DNA of 64,000 nt from Lepturacanthus savala (lineage: Eukaryota; Chordata; Actinopteri; Scombriformes; Trichiuridae). Both the position numbers and the translations under genes were made by a program. Positions within the stretch are counted from its first letter, which is position 1; the number at the start of each line of letters is the position of its first letter. The notes under the pieces were generated by a model. That model made no database searches and was not told where the DNA came from. It saw only the letters and a program-made list of their open reading frames with translations. Positions 24,708 to 36,731 of this stretch are shown piece after piece. Location: contig CM060470.1 of the NCBI GenBank assembly GCA_030544235.1, forward strand, positions 10,937,356 through 11,001,355, written 5' to 3'.

Positions 24708-25286
24708 AGCAAATTGATGAAAAAGGAAGAGATATAGTATTTCTTTTGGATGGATCCGATAATACCAGAAGTGGATTCTCAGCGATTCAACATTTCCTGT
24801 ACAAAGTAATAGAAAGACTTGATATTGGACCAAACAAAGACAGAGTTGCTGTGATTCAGTTTAGCAATGTGGCATTAGCCAATTTCTATTTGAATTCATT
24901 CTTGAGAAAGGAGGATGTCCTTACAGCTATCAGGAGGCTTTCACACAAAGGTGGACGACCTCTAAAAACAGGAGCAGCTCTAAAATATGTTAAAGAAAAT
25001 GTGTTTACAGCTTCCTCAGGGAGCAGGTACACTGCAAATGTTCCACAAATTCTTGTTGTTTTAAGTAGTGATACATCAAGTGACAGTGTGGATTTGGCTA
25101 TTGCTTCTCTGAAGGAAAGCAATGTCACAATATTAACAATTGGAACAATGAACTCTGACCACAAGGAAATGGAAAAGATATCACGTGGTCCAGGATACTC
25201 TATACATCTTTCTGAAATATCTGAACTACAAAATATACAAAAGCAAGTTGTTGCTGCCATTACAAAAGAAAATCATGAAATAACCG
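24708..25286 (+). CDS. col6a3: exon 16: vWA domain, last single module before the array
   Basis: Encodes 193 residues in phase 1-1 (acceptor TTAACAG with a weak pyrimidine tract, donor GTAAGA). The core starts KGRDIVFLLDGSDNTRSGF, then HKGGRPLKTGAALKY. Loop 3 is L-S-S-D-T-S. The linker ends NHEITG, comparable with the TVTG end of array exon B. The 3' part of the following intron (from about 25411) is homologous to the B-to-A intron of the array, so exon 16 sits where a B exon would sit in the array. Confidence 0.87.
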
Positions 25287-25526
25287 GTAAGAATACTTTC
25301 ATGAATACTGTTTATAGCATGAACGACATTTACATATGGGAACACCATTTCTAATGATATTAAAGAGATCATTACTTACTTTTTTGTAATTTTAAAAGTT
25401 GTATGTGGGTGAGCATTAATAATAGCTTGAATTGTAAATGTTGAGATGAGCTTGCATCCTCTGACCTTCACACAGGAAAGGTTTGACACACAAAGCTAAA
25501 TATGTCTCAATTTGTTTATCCCCTAG

Positions 25527-26126
25527 TGGACAGAAAGCGACTAGGAAGGGATGTTGTGTTCTTGTTGGATGGATCCGATGGTACTAGAACTGGATTCCCA
25601 GCAATGCGAGACTTTGTCCAAAAAGTAGTAGAAACACTCAGTGTGGATGACAACAAGGACCATGTCTCTGTGGTTCAGTACAGCAGAGAGCCAGCTGTCC
25701 ACTTCTATTTGAACACATATACGACAAAGGGCGAGATCCTTGCCACTGTTACAGGTTTGAGGCACAAAGGTGGAAGACCCCTCAACACTGGAGCAGCTCT
25801 TCAGTACTTGAGGGATAATGTCTTCATGGCCTCTGCCGGAAGCAGGCGTCTGGAAGGAGTCCCACAGGTCCTGATATTGTTAAGTGGCGGAAAGTCTTTT
25901 GACAGTGTCGACGCACCAGCTTCTGCTCTCAAACAGCTGGGAGTCTTGACCTTTGCAATTGGAACCAGCAGCTCTGATAGCAAAGAACTGCAGAAGATAT
26001 CCCATGACCCCAGTTATGCTCTATCTGTGTCTGAATTCAATGACCTTCCCAGCGTCCAACAACAACTTCAGTCTTCGGTGGAGACTGTGGTTGCTGACGT
26101 CACCCCAGAATTACCCACTCTACCCG
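25527..26126 (+). CDS. col6a3: array exon A1, vWA
   Basis: First array exon and the most distinctive A copy: P6L, R46H and T101M against the A consensus. As the edge copy it has the least chance to be homogenised by its neighbours. Its upstream intron is related to, but clearly diverged from, the other B-to-A introns. Confidence 0.93.
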
Positions 26127-26412
26127 GTATGTTAGCAAACACAACCTCTTACTAGTTTGAAAGGTTTACTGACCTTTTTAACTGCAGTCAATTAAACACA
26201 AAAATGAAGCACAGTACTTGTTTAGCGCCATGTCTGCATTCAAACAGAGGAAGTTTGTGTTTTCCAGGTGTTTGAAATAGAATGTAGAAGTGTGAGGCAC
26301 ATTACAAAGAAAACAAAGACACAAAACAAAAGCCCACCCCTTCATGATTAGGCCACTGGCTGTCTATTTAGCAAAAAGGTGTTTCATTTTTTGTCTTCCT
26401 GTCTTTTCCCAG

Positions 26413-27006
26413 TTGACACTGACAAGAAGGATATTGTATTCCTTCTGGATGGTTCAGATGGCACAAGGAGTGGCTTCCCTGCCATTCGTGAGTTTGTTGA
26501 GAAAGTGGTGGAAAAACTGAATGTTGGGGAAAACAAAGACCGGATCTCTGTGGTCCAGTACAGCAGAGATGCAGAGGTCCATTTCTATCTGAACACATAC
26601 ACCACGAGAGAGGATATTGTGGATACGGTCAGAGGGCTGAGACACAAAGGAGGCAGACCCCTCAACACGGGGGCAGCCCTGCAATATGTCAGGGACAATG
26701 TCTTTACAGACTCTTCTGGAAGTAGGCGCCTGCAAGGTGTTCCACAGATATTGATCCTGCTAAATGGCGGAAGGTCTTTTGACAATGTCGACACACCAGC
26801 TTTTGCCCTTAAACAGCAGGGCATCGTTGCTATAGCCATTGGAACAAGGAACTCTGACAGTATAGAACTGCAGAAGATATCAGATGACCCTAGTTATGCT
26901 TTATCTGTGTCTGAGTTCGCTGACCTCCCCAGTGTCCAAGAACAGCTCTCCTCTGTACTGAGCACAGTGCCAGTGAAGGCCAAGCCCATGCCGCCAACAG
27001 TAACTG
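26413..27006 (+). CDS. col6a3: array exon B1, vWA
   Basis: First B copy. It differs from the B consensus by V45I. The intron before it is 286 bp, lacking a five-base AAAAC-type step that later units have. Confidence 0.93.
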
Positions 27007-27241
27007 GTAAGAAAGTGACCCGTTTTGCCATCAGTGTGCATGGTGGGATGTACAATTGGGCGTATTAAAGTGTATTTTTACTGAGCTTGAGTATGCCAGT
27101 GTCACTTAGAGCAATCCAGTTGGGCTAGCATTAACAATAGATCGAATTGTAATTGTTGAGGTATGTTTTCATCATCTGACTTTCACACAGGAAAGGTTTG
27201 ACACACAAAGCTAAATATGTCTCAATTTGTTTATCCCCTAG

Positions 27242-27841
27242 TGGACAGAAAGCGACCAGGAAGGGATGTTGTGTTCTTGTTGGATGGATCTGATGGTACT
27301 AGAACTGGATTCCCAGCAATGCGAGACTTTGTCCAAAAAGTAGTAGAAACACTCAGTGTGGATGACAACAAGGACCGTGTCTCTGTGGTTCAGTACAGCA
27401 GAGAGCCAGCTGTCCACTTCTATTTGAACACATATACGACAGAGGGCGAGATCCTTGCCACTGTTACAGGTTTGAGGCACAAAGGTGGAAGACCCCTCAA
27501 CACTGGAGCAGCTCTTCAGTACTTGAGGGATAATGTCTTCACGGCCTCTGCCGGAAGCAGGCGTCTGGAAGGAGTCCCACAGGTCCTGATATTGTTAAGT
27601 GGCGGAAAGTCTTTTGACAGTGTCGACGCACCAGCTTCTGCTCTCAAACAGCTGGGAGTCTTGACCTTTGCAATTGGAACCAGCAGCTCTGATAGCAAAG
27701 AACTGCAGAAGATATCCCATGACCCCAGTTATGCTCTATCTGTGTCTGAATTCAATGACCTTCCCAGCGTCCAACAACAACTTCAGTCTTCGGTGGAGAC
27801 TGTGGTTGCTGACGTCACCCCAGAATTACCAACTCTACCCG
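27242..27841 (+). CDS. col6a3: array exon A2, vWA
   Basis: Private change K68E. It matches the consensus at the sites where A1 is unusual (P6, R46, T101). Confidence 0.93.
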
Positions 27842-28127
27842 GTATGTTAGCAAACACAACCTCTTACTAGTTTGAAAGGTTTACTGACCTTTTTAACTGC
27901 AGTCAATTAAACACAAAAATGAAGCACAGTACTTGTTTAGTGCCATGTCTGCATTCAAACAGAGGAAGTTTGTGTTTTCCAGGTGTTTGAAATAGAATGT
28001 AGAAGTGTGAGGCACATTACAAAGAAAACAAAGACACAAAACAAAAGCCCACCCCTTCATGATTAGGCCACTGGCTGTCTATTTAGCAAAAAGGTGTTTC
28101 ATTTTTTGTCTTCCTGTCTTTTCCCAG

Positions 28128-28721
28128 TTGACACTGACAAGAAGGATATTGTATTCCTTCTGGATGGTTCAGATGGCACAAGGAGTGGCTTCCCTGCCAT
28201 TCGTGAGTTTGTTGAGAAAGTGGTGGAAAAACTGAATGTTGGGGAAAACAAAGACCGGGTCTCTGTGGTCCAGTACAGCAGAGATGCAGAGGTCCATTTC
28301 TATCTGAACACATACACCACGAGAGAGGATATTGTGGATACGGTCAGAGGGCTGAGACACAAAGGAGGCAGACCCCTCAACACGGGGGCAGCCCTGCAAT
28401 ATGTCAGGGACAATGTCTTTACAGACTCTTCTGGAAGTAGGCGCCTGCAAGGTGTTCCACAGATATTGATCCTGCTAAATGGCGGAAGGTCTTTTGACAA
28501 TGTCGACACACCAGCTTTTGCCCTTAAAGAGCAGGGCATCGTTGCTATAGCCATTGGAACAAGGAACTCTGACAGTATAGAACTGCAGAAGATATCAGAT
28601 GACCCTAGTTATGCTTTATCTGTGTCTGAGTTCGCTGACCTCCCCAGTGTCCAAGAACAGCTCTCCTCTGTACTGAGCACAGTACCAGTGAAGGCCAAGC
28701 CCATGCCGCCAACAGTAACTG
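28128..28721 (+). CDS. col6a3: array exon B2, vWA
   Basis: Private change Q135E in helix 5. The preceding intron is again the short 286 bp form, so units 1 and 2 form a 1,715 bp length class. Confidence 0.93.
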
Positions 28722-28956
28722 GTAAGAAAGTGACCCGTTTTGCCATCAGTGTGCATGGTGGGATGTACAATTGGGCGTATTAAAGTGTATTTTTACTGAG
28801 CTTGAGTATGCCAGTGTTACTTAGAGCAATCCAGTTGGGCTAGCATTAACAATAGATCGAATTGTAATTGTTGAGGTATGTTTTCATCATCTGACTTTCA
28901 CACAGGAAAGGTTTGACACACAAAGCTAAATATGTCTCAATTTGTTTATCCCCTAG

Positions 28957-29556
28957 TGGACAGAAAGCGACCAGGAAGGGATGTTGTGTTCTTGTTGGAT
29001 GGATCTAATGGTACAAGAACTGGATTCCCAGCAATGCGAGACTTTGTCCAAAAAGTAGTAGAAACACTCAGTGTGGATGACAACAAGGACCGTGTCTCTG
29101 TGGTTCAGTACAGCAGAGAGCCAGCTGTCCACTTCTATTTGAACACATATACGACAAAGGGCGAGATCCTTGCCACTGTTACAGGTTTGAGGCACAAAGG
29201 TGGAAGACCCCTCAACACTGGAGCAGCTCTTCAGTACTTGAGGGATAATGTCTTCACGGCCTCTGCCGGAAGCAGGCGTCTGGAAGGAGTCCCACAGGTT
29301 CTGATATTGTTAAGTGGCGGAAAGTCTTTTGACAGTGTCGACGCACCAGCTTCTGCTCTCAAACAGCTGGGAGTCGTGACCTTTGCAATTGGAACCAGCA
29401 CCTCTGATAGCAAAGAACTGCAGAAGATATCCCATGACCCCAGTTATGCTCTATCTGTGTCTGAATTCAATGACCTTCCCAGCGTCCAACAACAACTTCA
29501 GTCTTCGGTGGAGACTGTGGTTGCTGACGTCACCCCAGAATTACCAACTCTACCCG
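28957..29556 (+). CDS. col6a3: array exon A3, vWA
   Basis: D18N creates an N-G-T glycosylation sequon (codons at 29007-29015) in the former metal-binding loop. It also has private L141V and S149T. First of four consecutive A copies with D18N. Confidence 0.93.
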
Positions 29557-29848
29557 GTATGTTAGCAAACACAACCTCTTACTAGTTTGAAAGGTTTACT
29601 GACCTTTTTAACTGCAGTCAATTAAACACAAAAATGAAGCACAGTACTTGTTTAGCGCCATGTCTGCATTCAAACAGAGGAAGTTTGTGTTTTCCAGGTG
29701 TTTGAAATAGAATGTAGAAGTGTGAGGCACATTACAAAGAAAACAAAAACACAAAACAAAACAAAAGCCCACCCCTTCATGATTAGGCCACTGGCTGTCT
29801 ACTTAGCAAAAAGGTGTTTCATTTTTTTGTCTTCCTGTCTTTTCCCAG

Positions 29849-30442
29849 TTGACACTGACAAGAAGGATATTGTATTCCTTCTGGATGGTTCAGATGGCAC
29901 AAGGAGTGGCTTCCCTGCCATTCGTGAGTTTGTTGAGAAAGTGGTGGAAAAACTGAATGTTGGGGAAAACAAAGACCGGGTCTCTGTGGTCCAGTACAGC
30001 AGAGATGCAGAGGTCCATTTCTATCTGAACACATACACCACGAGAGAGGATATTGTGGATACGGTCAGAGGGCTGAGACACAAAGGAGGCAGACCCCTCA
30101 ACACGGGGGCAGCCCTGCAATATGTCAGGGACAATGTCTTTACAGACTCTTCTGGAAGTAGGCGCCTGCAAGGTGTTCCACAGATATTGATCCTGCTAAA
30201 TGGCGGAAGGTCTTTTGACAATGTCGACACACCAGCTTTTGCCCTTAAACAGCAGGGCATCGTTGCTATAGCCATTGGAACAAGGAACTCTGACAGTATA
30301 GAACTGCAGAAGATATCAGATGACCCTAGTTATGCTTTATCTGTGTCTGAGTTCGCTGACCTCCCCAGTGTCCAAGAACAGCTCTCCTCAGTACTGAGCA
30401 CAGTGCCAGTGAAGGCCAAGCCCATGCCGCCAACAGTAACTG
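29849..30442 (+). CDS. col6a3: array exon B3, vWA
   Basis: Consensus protein. The intron before it has one extra T in the run ahead of the acceptor, which happens to open a longer frame through that intron; this is not evidence of a different exon. Confidence 0.93.
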
Positions 30443-30677
30443 GTAAGAAAGTGACCCGTTTTGCCATCAGTGTGCATGTTGGGATGTACAATTGGGCGTA
30501 TTAAAGTGTATTTTTACTGAGCTTGAGTATGCCAATGTCACTTAGAGCAATCCAGTTGGGCTAGCATTAACAATAGATCGAATTGTAATTGTTGAGGTAT
30601 GTTTTCATCATCTGACTTTCACACAGGAAAGGTTTGACACACAAAGCTAAATATGTCTCAATTTGTTTATCCCCTAG

Positions 30678-31277
30678 TGGACAGAAAGCGACCAGGAAGG
30701 GATGTTGTGTTCTTGTTGGATGGATCTAATGGTACAAGAACTGGATTCCCAGCAATGCGAGACTTTGTCCAAAAAGTAGTAGAAACACTCAGTGTGGATG
30801 ACAACAAGGACCGTGTCTCTGTGGTTCAGTACAGCAGAGAGCCAGCTGTCCACTTCTATTTGAACACATATACGACAAAGGGCGAGATCCTTGCCACTGT
30901 TACAGGTTTGAGGCACAAAGGTGGAAGACCCCTCAACACTGGAGCAGCTCTTCAGTACTTGAGGGATAATGTCTTCACGGCCTCTGCCGGAAGCAGGCGT
31001 CTGGAAGGAGTCCCACAGGTCCTGATATTGTTAAGTGGCGGAAAGTCTTTTGACAGTGTTGACGCACCAGCTTCTGCTCTCAAACAGCTGGGAGTCTTGA
31101 CCTTTGCAATTGGAACCAGCAGCTCTGATAGCAAAGAACTGCAGAAGATATCCCATGACCCCAGTTATGCTCTATCTGTGTCTGAATTCAATGACCTTCC
31201 CAGCGTCCAACAACAACTTCAGTCTTCGGTGGAGACTGTGGTTGCTGACGTCACCCCAGAATTACCAACTCTACCCG
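30678..31277 (+). CDS. col6a3: array exon A4, vWA
   Basis: D18N sequon (30728). It shares a GTT spelling of Val128 with A5, A6, A8 and A9, a synonymous lineage marker. Confidence 0.93.
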
Positions 31278-31569
31278 GTATGTTAGCAAACACAACCTCT
31301 TACTAGTTTGAAAGGTTTACTGACCTTTTTAACTGCAGTCAATTAAACACAAAAATGAAGCACAGTACTTGTTTAGCGCCATGTCTGCATTCAAACAGAG
31401 GAAGTTTGTGTTTTCCAGGTGTTTGAAATAGAATGTAGAAGTTGTGAGGCACATTACAAAGAAAACAAAGACACAAAACAAAACAAAAGCCCACCCCTTC
31501 ATGATTAGGCCACTGGCTGTCTATTTAGCAAAAAGGTGTTTCATTTTTTGTCTTCCTGTCTTTTCCCAG

Positions 31570-32163
31570 TTGACACTGACAAGAAGGATATTGTATTCCT
31601 TCTGGATGGTTCAGATGGCACAAGGAGTGGCTTCCCTGCCATTCGTGAGTTTGTTGAGAAAGTGGTGGAAAAACTGAATGTTGGGGAAAACAAAGACCGG
31701 GTCTCTGTGGTCCAGTACAGCAGAGATGCAGAGGTCCATTTCTATCTGAACACATACACCACGAGAGAGGATATTGTGGATACGGTCAGAGGGCTGAGAC
31801 ACAAAGGAGGCAGACCCCTCAACACGGGGGCAGCCCTGCAATATGTCAGGGACAATGTCTTTACAGACTCTTCTGGAAGTAGGCGCCTGCAAGGTGTTCC
31901 ACAGATATTGATCCTGCTAAATGGCGGAAGGTCTTTTGACAATGTCGACACACCAGCTTTTGCCCTTAAACAGCAGGGCATCGTTGTTATAGCCATTGGA
32001 ACAAGGAATTCTGACAGTATAGAACTGCAGAAGATATCAGATGACCCTAGTTATGCTTTATCTGTGTCTGAGTTCGCTGACCTCCCCAGTGTCCAAGAAC
32101 AGCTCTCCTCAGTACTGAGCACAGTGCCAGTGAAGGCCAAGCCCATGCCGCCAACAGTAACTG
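31570..32163 (+). CDS. col6a3: array exon B4, vWA
   Basis: A140V, shared only with B5, plus an AAT spelling of Asn147 also shared only with B5. The intron upstream carries one extra T (GTTGTGAGG), shared with units 5 and 6. Confidence 0.93.
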
Positions 32164-32398
32164 GTAAGAAAGTGACCCGTTTTGCCATCAGTGTGCATGG
32201 TGGGATGTACAATTGGGCGTATTAAAGTGTATTTTTACTGAGCTTGAGTATGCCAATGTCACTTAGAGCAATCCAGTTGGGCTAGCATTAACAATAGATC
32301 GAATTGTAATTGTTGAGGTATGTTTTCATCATCTGACTTTCACACAGGAAAGGTTTGACACACAAAGCTAAATATGTCTCAATTTGTTTATCCCCTAG

Positions 32399-32998
32399 TG
32401 GACAGAAAGCGACCAGGAAGGGATGTTGTGTTCTTGTTGGATGGATCTAATGGTACAAGAACTGGATTCCCAGCAATGCGAGACTTTGTCCAAAAAGTAG
32501 TAGAAACACTCAGTGTGGATGACAACAAGGACCGTGTCTCTGTGGTTCAGTACAGCAGAGAGCCAGCTGTCCACTTCTATTTGAACACATATACGACAAA
32601 GGGCGAGATCCTTGCCACTGTTACAGGTTTGAGGCACAAAGGTGGAAGACCCCTCAACACTGGAGCAGCTCTTCAGTACTTGAGGGATAATGTCTTCACG
32701 GCCTCTGCCGGAAGCAGGCGTCTGGAAGGAGTCCCACAGGTCCTGATATTGTTAAGTGGCGGAAAGTCTTTTGACAGTGTTGACGCACCAGCTTCTGCTC
32801 TCAAACAGCTGGGAGTCTTGACCTTTGCAATTGGAACCAGCAGCTCTGATAGCAAAGAACTGCAGAAGATATCCCATGACCCCAGTTATGCTCTATCTGT
32901 GTCTGAATTCAATGACCTTCCCAGCGTCCAACAACAACTTCAGTCTTCGGTGGAGACTGTGGTTGCTGACGTCACCCCAGAATTACCAACTCTACCCG
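32399..32998 (+). CDS. col6a3: array exon A5, vWA
   Basis: D18N sequon (32449). Protein identical to A4 and A6. Confidence 0.93.
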
Positions 32999-33290
32999 GT
33001 ATGTTAGCAAACACAACCTCTTACTAGTTTGAAAGGTTTACTGACCTTTTTAACTGCAGTCAATTAAACACAAAAATGAAGCACAGTACTTGTTTAGCGC
33101 CATGTCTGCATTCAAACAGAGGAAGTTTGTGTTTTCCAGGTGTTTGAAATAGAATGTAGAAGTTGTGAGGCACATTACAAAGAAAACAAAGACACAAAAC
33201 AAAACAAAAGCCCACCCCTTCATGATTAGGCCACTGGCTGTCTATTTAGCAAAAAGGTGTTTCATTTTTTGTCTTCCTGTCTTTTCCCAG

Positions 33291-33884
33291 TTGACACTGA
33301 CAAGAAGGATATTGTATTCCTTCTGGATGGTTCAGATGGCACAAGGAGTGGCTTCCCTGCCATTCGTGAGTTTGTTGAGAAAGTGGTGGAAAAACTGAAT
33401 GTTGGGGAAAACAAAGACCGGGTCTCTGTGGTCCAGTACAGCAGAGATGCAGAGGTCCATTTCTATCTGAACACATACACCACGAGAGAGGATATTGTGG
33501 ATACGGTCAGAGGGCTGAGACACAAAGGAGGCAGACCCCTCAACACGGGGGCAGCCCTGCAATATGTCAGGGACAATGTCTTTACAGACTCTTCTGGAAG
33601 TAGGCGCCTGCAAGGTGTTCCACAGATATTGATCCTGCTAAATGGCGGAAGGTCTTTTGACAATGTCGACACACCAGCTTTTGCCCTTAAACAGCAGGGC
33701 ATCGTTGTTATAGCCATTGGAACAAGGAATTCTGACAGTATAGAACTGCAGAAGATATCAGATGACCCTAGTTATGCTTTATCTGTGTCTGAGTTCGCTG
33801 ACCTCCCCAGTGTCCAAGAACAGCTCTCCTCAGTACTGAGCACAGTGCCAGTGAAGGCCAAGCCCATGCCGCCAACAGTAACTG
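33291..33884 (+). CDS. col6a3: array exon B5, vWA
   Basis: A140V as in B4. Units 4 and 5 look like a very recent duplicate pair. Confidence 0.93.
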
Positions 33885-34119
33885 GTAAGAAAGTGACCCG
33901 TTTTGCCATCAGTGTGCATGGTGGGATGTACAATTGGGCGTATTAAAGTGTATTTTTACTGAGCTTGAGTATGCCAGTGTCACTTAGAGCAATCCAGTTG
34001 GGCTAGCATTAACAATAGATCGAATTGTAATTGTTGAGGTATGTTTTCATCATCTGACTTTCACACAGGAAAGGTTTGACACACAAAGCTAAATATGTCT
34101 CAATTTGTTTATCCCCTAG

Positions 34120-34719
34120 TGGACAGAAAGCGACCAGGAAGGGATGTTGTGTTCTTGTTGGATGGATCTAATGGTACAAGAACTGGATTCCCAGCAATGC
34201 GAGACTTTGTCCAAAAAGTAGTAGAAACACTCAGTGTGGATGACAACAAGGACCGTGTCTCTGTGGTTCAGTACAGCAGAGAGCCAGCTGTCCACTTCTA
34301 TTTGAACACATATACGACAAAGGGCGAGATCCTTGCCACTGTTACAGGTTTGAGGCACAAAGGTGGAAGACCCCTCAACACTGGAGCAGCTCTTCAGTAC
34401 TTGAGGGATAATGTCTTCACGGCCTCTGCCGGAAGCAGGCGTCTGGAAGGAGTCCCACAGGTCCTGATATTGTTAAGTGGCGGAAAGTCTTTTGACAGTG
34501 TTGACGCACCAGCTTCTGCTCTCAAACAGCTGGGAGTCTTGACCTTTGCAATTGGAACCAGCAGCTCTGATAGCAAAGAACTGCAGAAGATATCCCATGA
34601 CCCCAGTTATGCTCTATCTGTGTCTGAATTCAATGACCTTCCCAGCGTCCAACAACAACTTCAGTCTTCGGTGGAGACTGTGGTTGCTGACGTCACCCCA
34701 GAATTACCAACTCTACCCG
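34120..34719 (+). CDS. col6a3: array exon A6, vWA
   Basis: Last copy with the D18N sequon (34170); otherwise as A4 and A5. Confidence 0.93.
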
Positions 34720-35011
34720 GTATGTTAGCAAACACAACCTCTTACTAGTTTGAAAGGTTTACTGACCTTTTTAACTGCAGTCAATTAAACACAAAAATGA
34801 AGCACAGTACTTGTTTAGCGCCATGTCTGCATTCAAACAGAGGAAGTTTGTGTTTTCCAGGTGTTTGAAATAGAATGTAGAAGTTGTGAGGCACATTACA
34901 AAGAAAACAAAGACACAAAACAAAACAAAAGCCCACCCCTTCATGATTAGGCCACTGGCTGTCTATTTAGCAAAAAGGTGTTTCATTTTTTGTCTTCCTG
35001 TCTTTTCCCAG

Positions 35012-35605
35012 TTGACACTGACAAGAAGGATATTGTATTCCTTCTGGATGGTTCAGATGGCACAAGGAGTGGCTTCCCTGCCATTCGTGAGTTTGTTGAG
35101 AAAGTGGTGGAAAAACTGAATGTTGGGGAAAACAAAGACCGGGTCTCTGTGGTCCAGTACAGCAGAGATGCAGAGGTCCATTTCTATCTGAACACATACA
35201 CCACGAGAGAGGATATTGTGGATACGGTCAGAGGGCTGAGACACAAAGGAGGCAGACCCCTCAACACGGGGGCAGCCCTGCAATATGTCAGGGACAATGT
35301 CTTTACAGACTCTTCTGGAAGTAGGCGCCTGCAAGGTGTTCCACAGATATTGATCCTGCTAAATGGCGGAAGGTCTTTTGACAATGTCGACACACCAGCT
35401 TTTGCCCTTAAACAGCAGGGCATCGTTGCTATAGCCATTGGAACAAGGAACTCTGACAGTATAGAACTGCAGAAGATATCAGATGACCCTAGTTATGCTT
35501 TATCTGTGTCTGAGTTCGCTGACCTCCCCAGTGTCCAAGAACAGCTCTCCTCAGTACTGAGCACAGTGCCAGTGAAGGCCAAGCCCATGCCGCCAACAGT
35601 AACTG
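35012..35605 (+). CDS. col6a3: array exon B6, vWA
   Basis: Consensus protein (Ala140 restored). Last unit with the extra intronic T. Confidence 0.93.
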
Positions 35606-35840
35606 GTAAGAAAGTGACCCGTTTTGCCATCAGTGTGCATGGTGGGATGTACAATTGGGCGTATTAAAGTGTATTTTTACTGAGCTTGAGTATGCCAGTG
35701 TCACTTAGAGCAATCCAGTTGGGCTAGCATTAACAATAGATCGAATTGTAATTGTTGAGGTATGTTTTCATCATCTGACTTTCACACAGGAAAGGTTTGA
35801 CACACAAAGCTAAATATGTCTCAATTTGTTTATCCCCTAG

Positions 35841-36440
35841 TGGACAGAAAGCGACCAGGAAGGGATGTTGTGTTCTTGTTGGATGGATCTGATGGTACTA
35901 GAACTGGATTCCCAGCAATGCGAGACTTTGTCCAAAAAGTAGTAGAAACATTCAGTGTGGATGACAACAAGGACCGTGTCTCTGTGGTTCAGTACAGCAG
36001 AGAGCCAGCTGTCCACTTCTATTTGAACACATATACGACAAAGGGCGAGATCCTTGCCACTGTTACAGGTTTGAGGCACAAAGGTGGAAGACCCCTCAAC
36101 ACTGGAGCAGCTCTTCAGTACTTGAGGTATAATGTCTTCACGGCCTCTGCCGGAAGCAGGCGTCTGGAAGGAGTCCCACAGGTCCTGATATTGTTAAGTG
36201 GCGGAAAGTCTTTTGACAGTGTCGACGCACCAGCTTCTGCTCTCAAACAGCTGGGAGTCTTGACCTTTGCAATTGGAACCAGCAGCTCTGATAGCAAAGA
36301 ACTGCAGAAGATATCCCATGACCCCAGTTATGCTCTATCTGTGTCTGAATTCAATGACCTTCCCAGCGTCCAACAACAACTTCAGTCTTCGGTGGAGACT
36401 GTGGTTGCTGACGTCACCCCAGAATTACCAACTCTACCCG
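35841..36440 (+). CDS. col6a3: array exon A7, vWA
   Basis: Two private changes, L38F and D97Y (TAT at 36128-36130). Asp97 is otherwise constant in all A and, as Asp95, all B copies, so D97Y may affect folding of this module. Confidence 0.93.
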
Positions 36441-36731
36441 GTATGTTAGCAAACACAACCTCTTACTAGTTTGAAAGGTTTACTGACCTTTTTAACTGCA
36501 GTCAATTAAACACAAAAATGAAGCACAGTACTTGTTTAGCGCCATGTCTGCATTCAAACAGAGGAAGTTTGTGTTTTCCAGGTGTTTGAAATAGAATGTA
36601 GAAGTGTGAGGCACATTACAAAGAAAACAAAGACACAAAACAAAACAAAAGCCCACCCCTTCATGATTAGGCCACTGGCTGTCTATTTAGCAAAAAGGTG
36701 TTTCATTTTTTGTCTTCCTGTCTTTTCCCAG

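Noticed and set aside
29698..30504. Longer exon B3 (and the similar frame at 40022-40828) starting in the intron
   Set aside because: One extra T in the intron's T run shifts the intron frame and makes it open by chance. The acceptor and exon are unchanged from other units.
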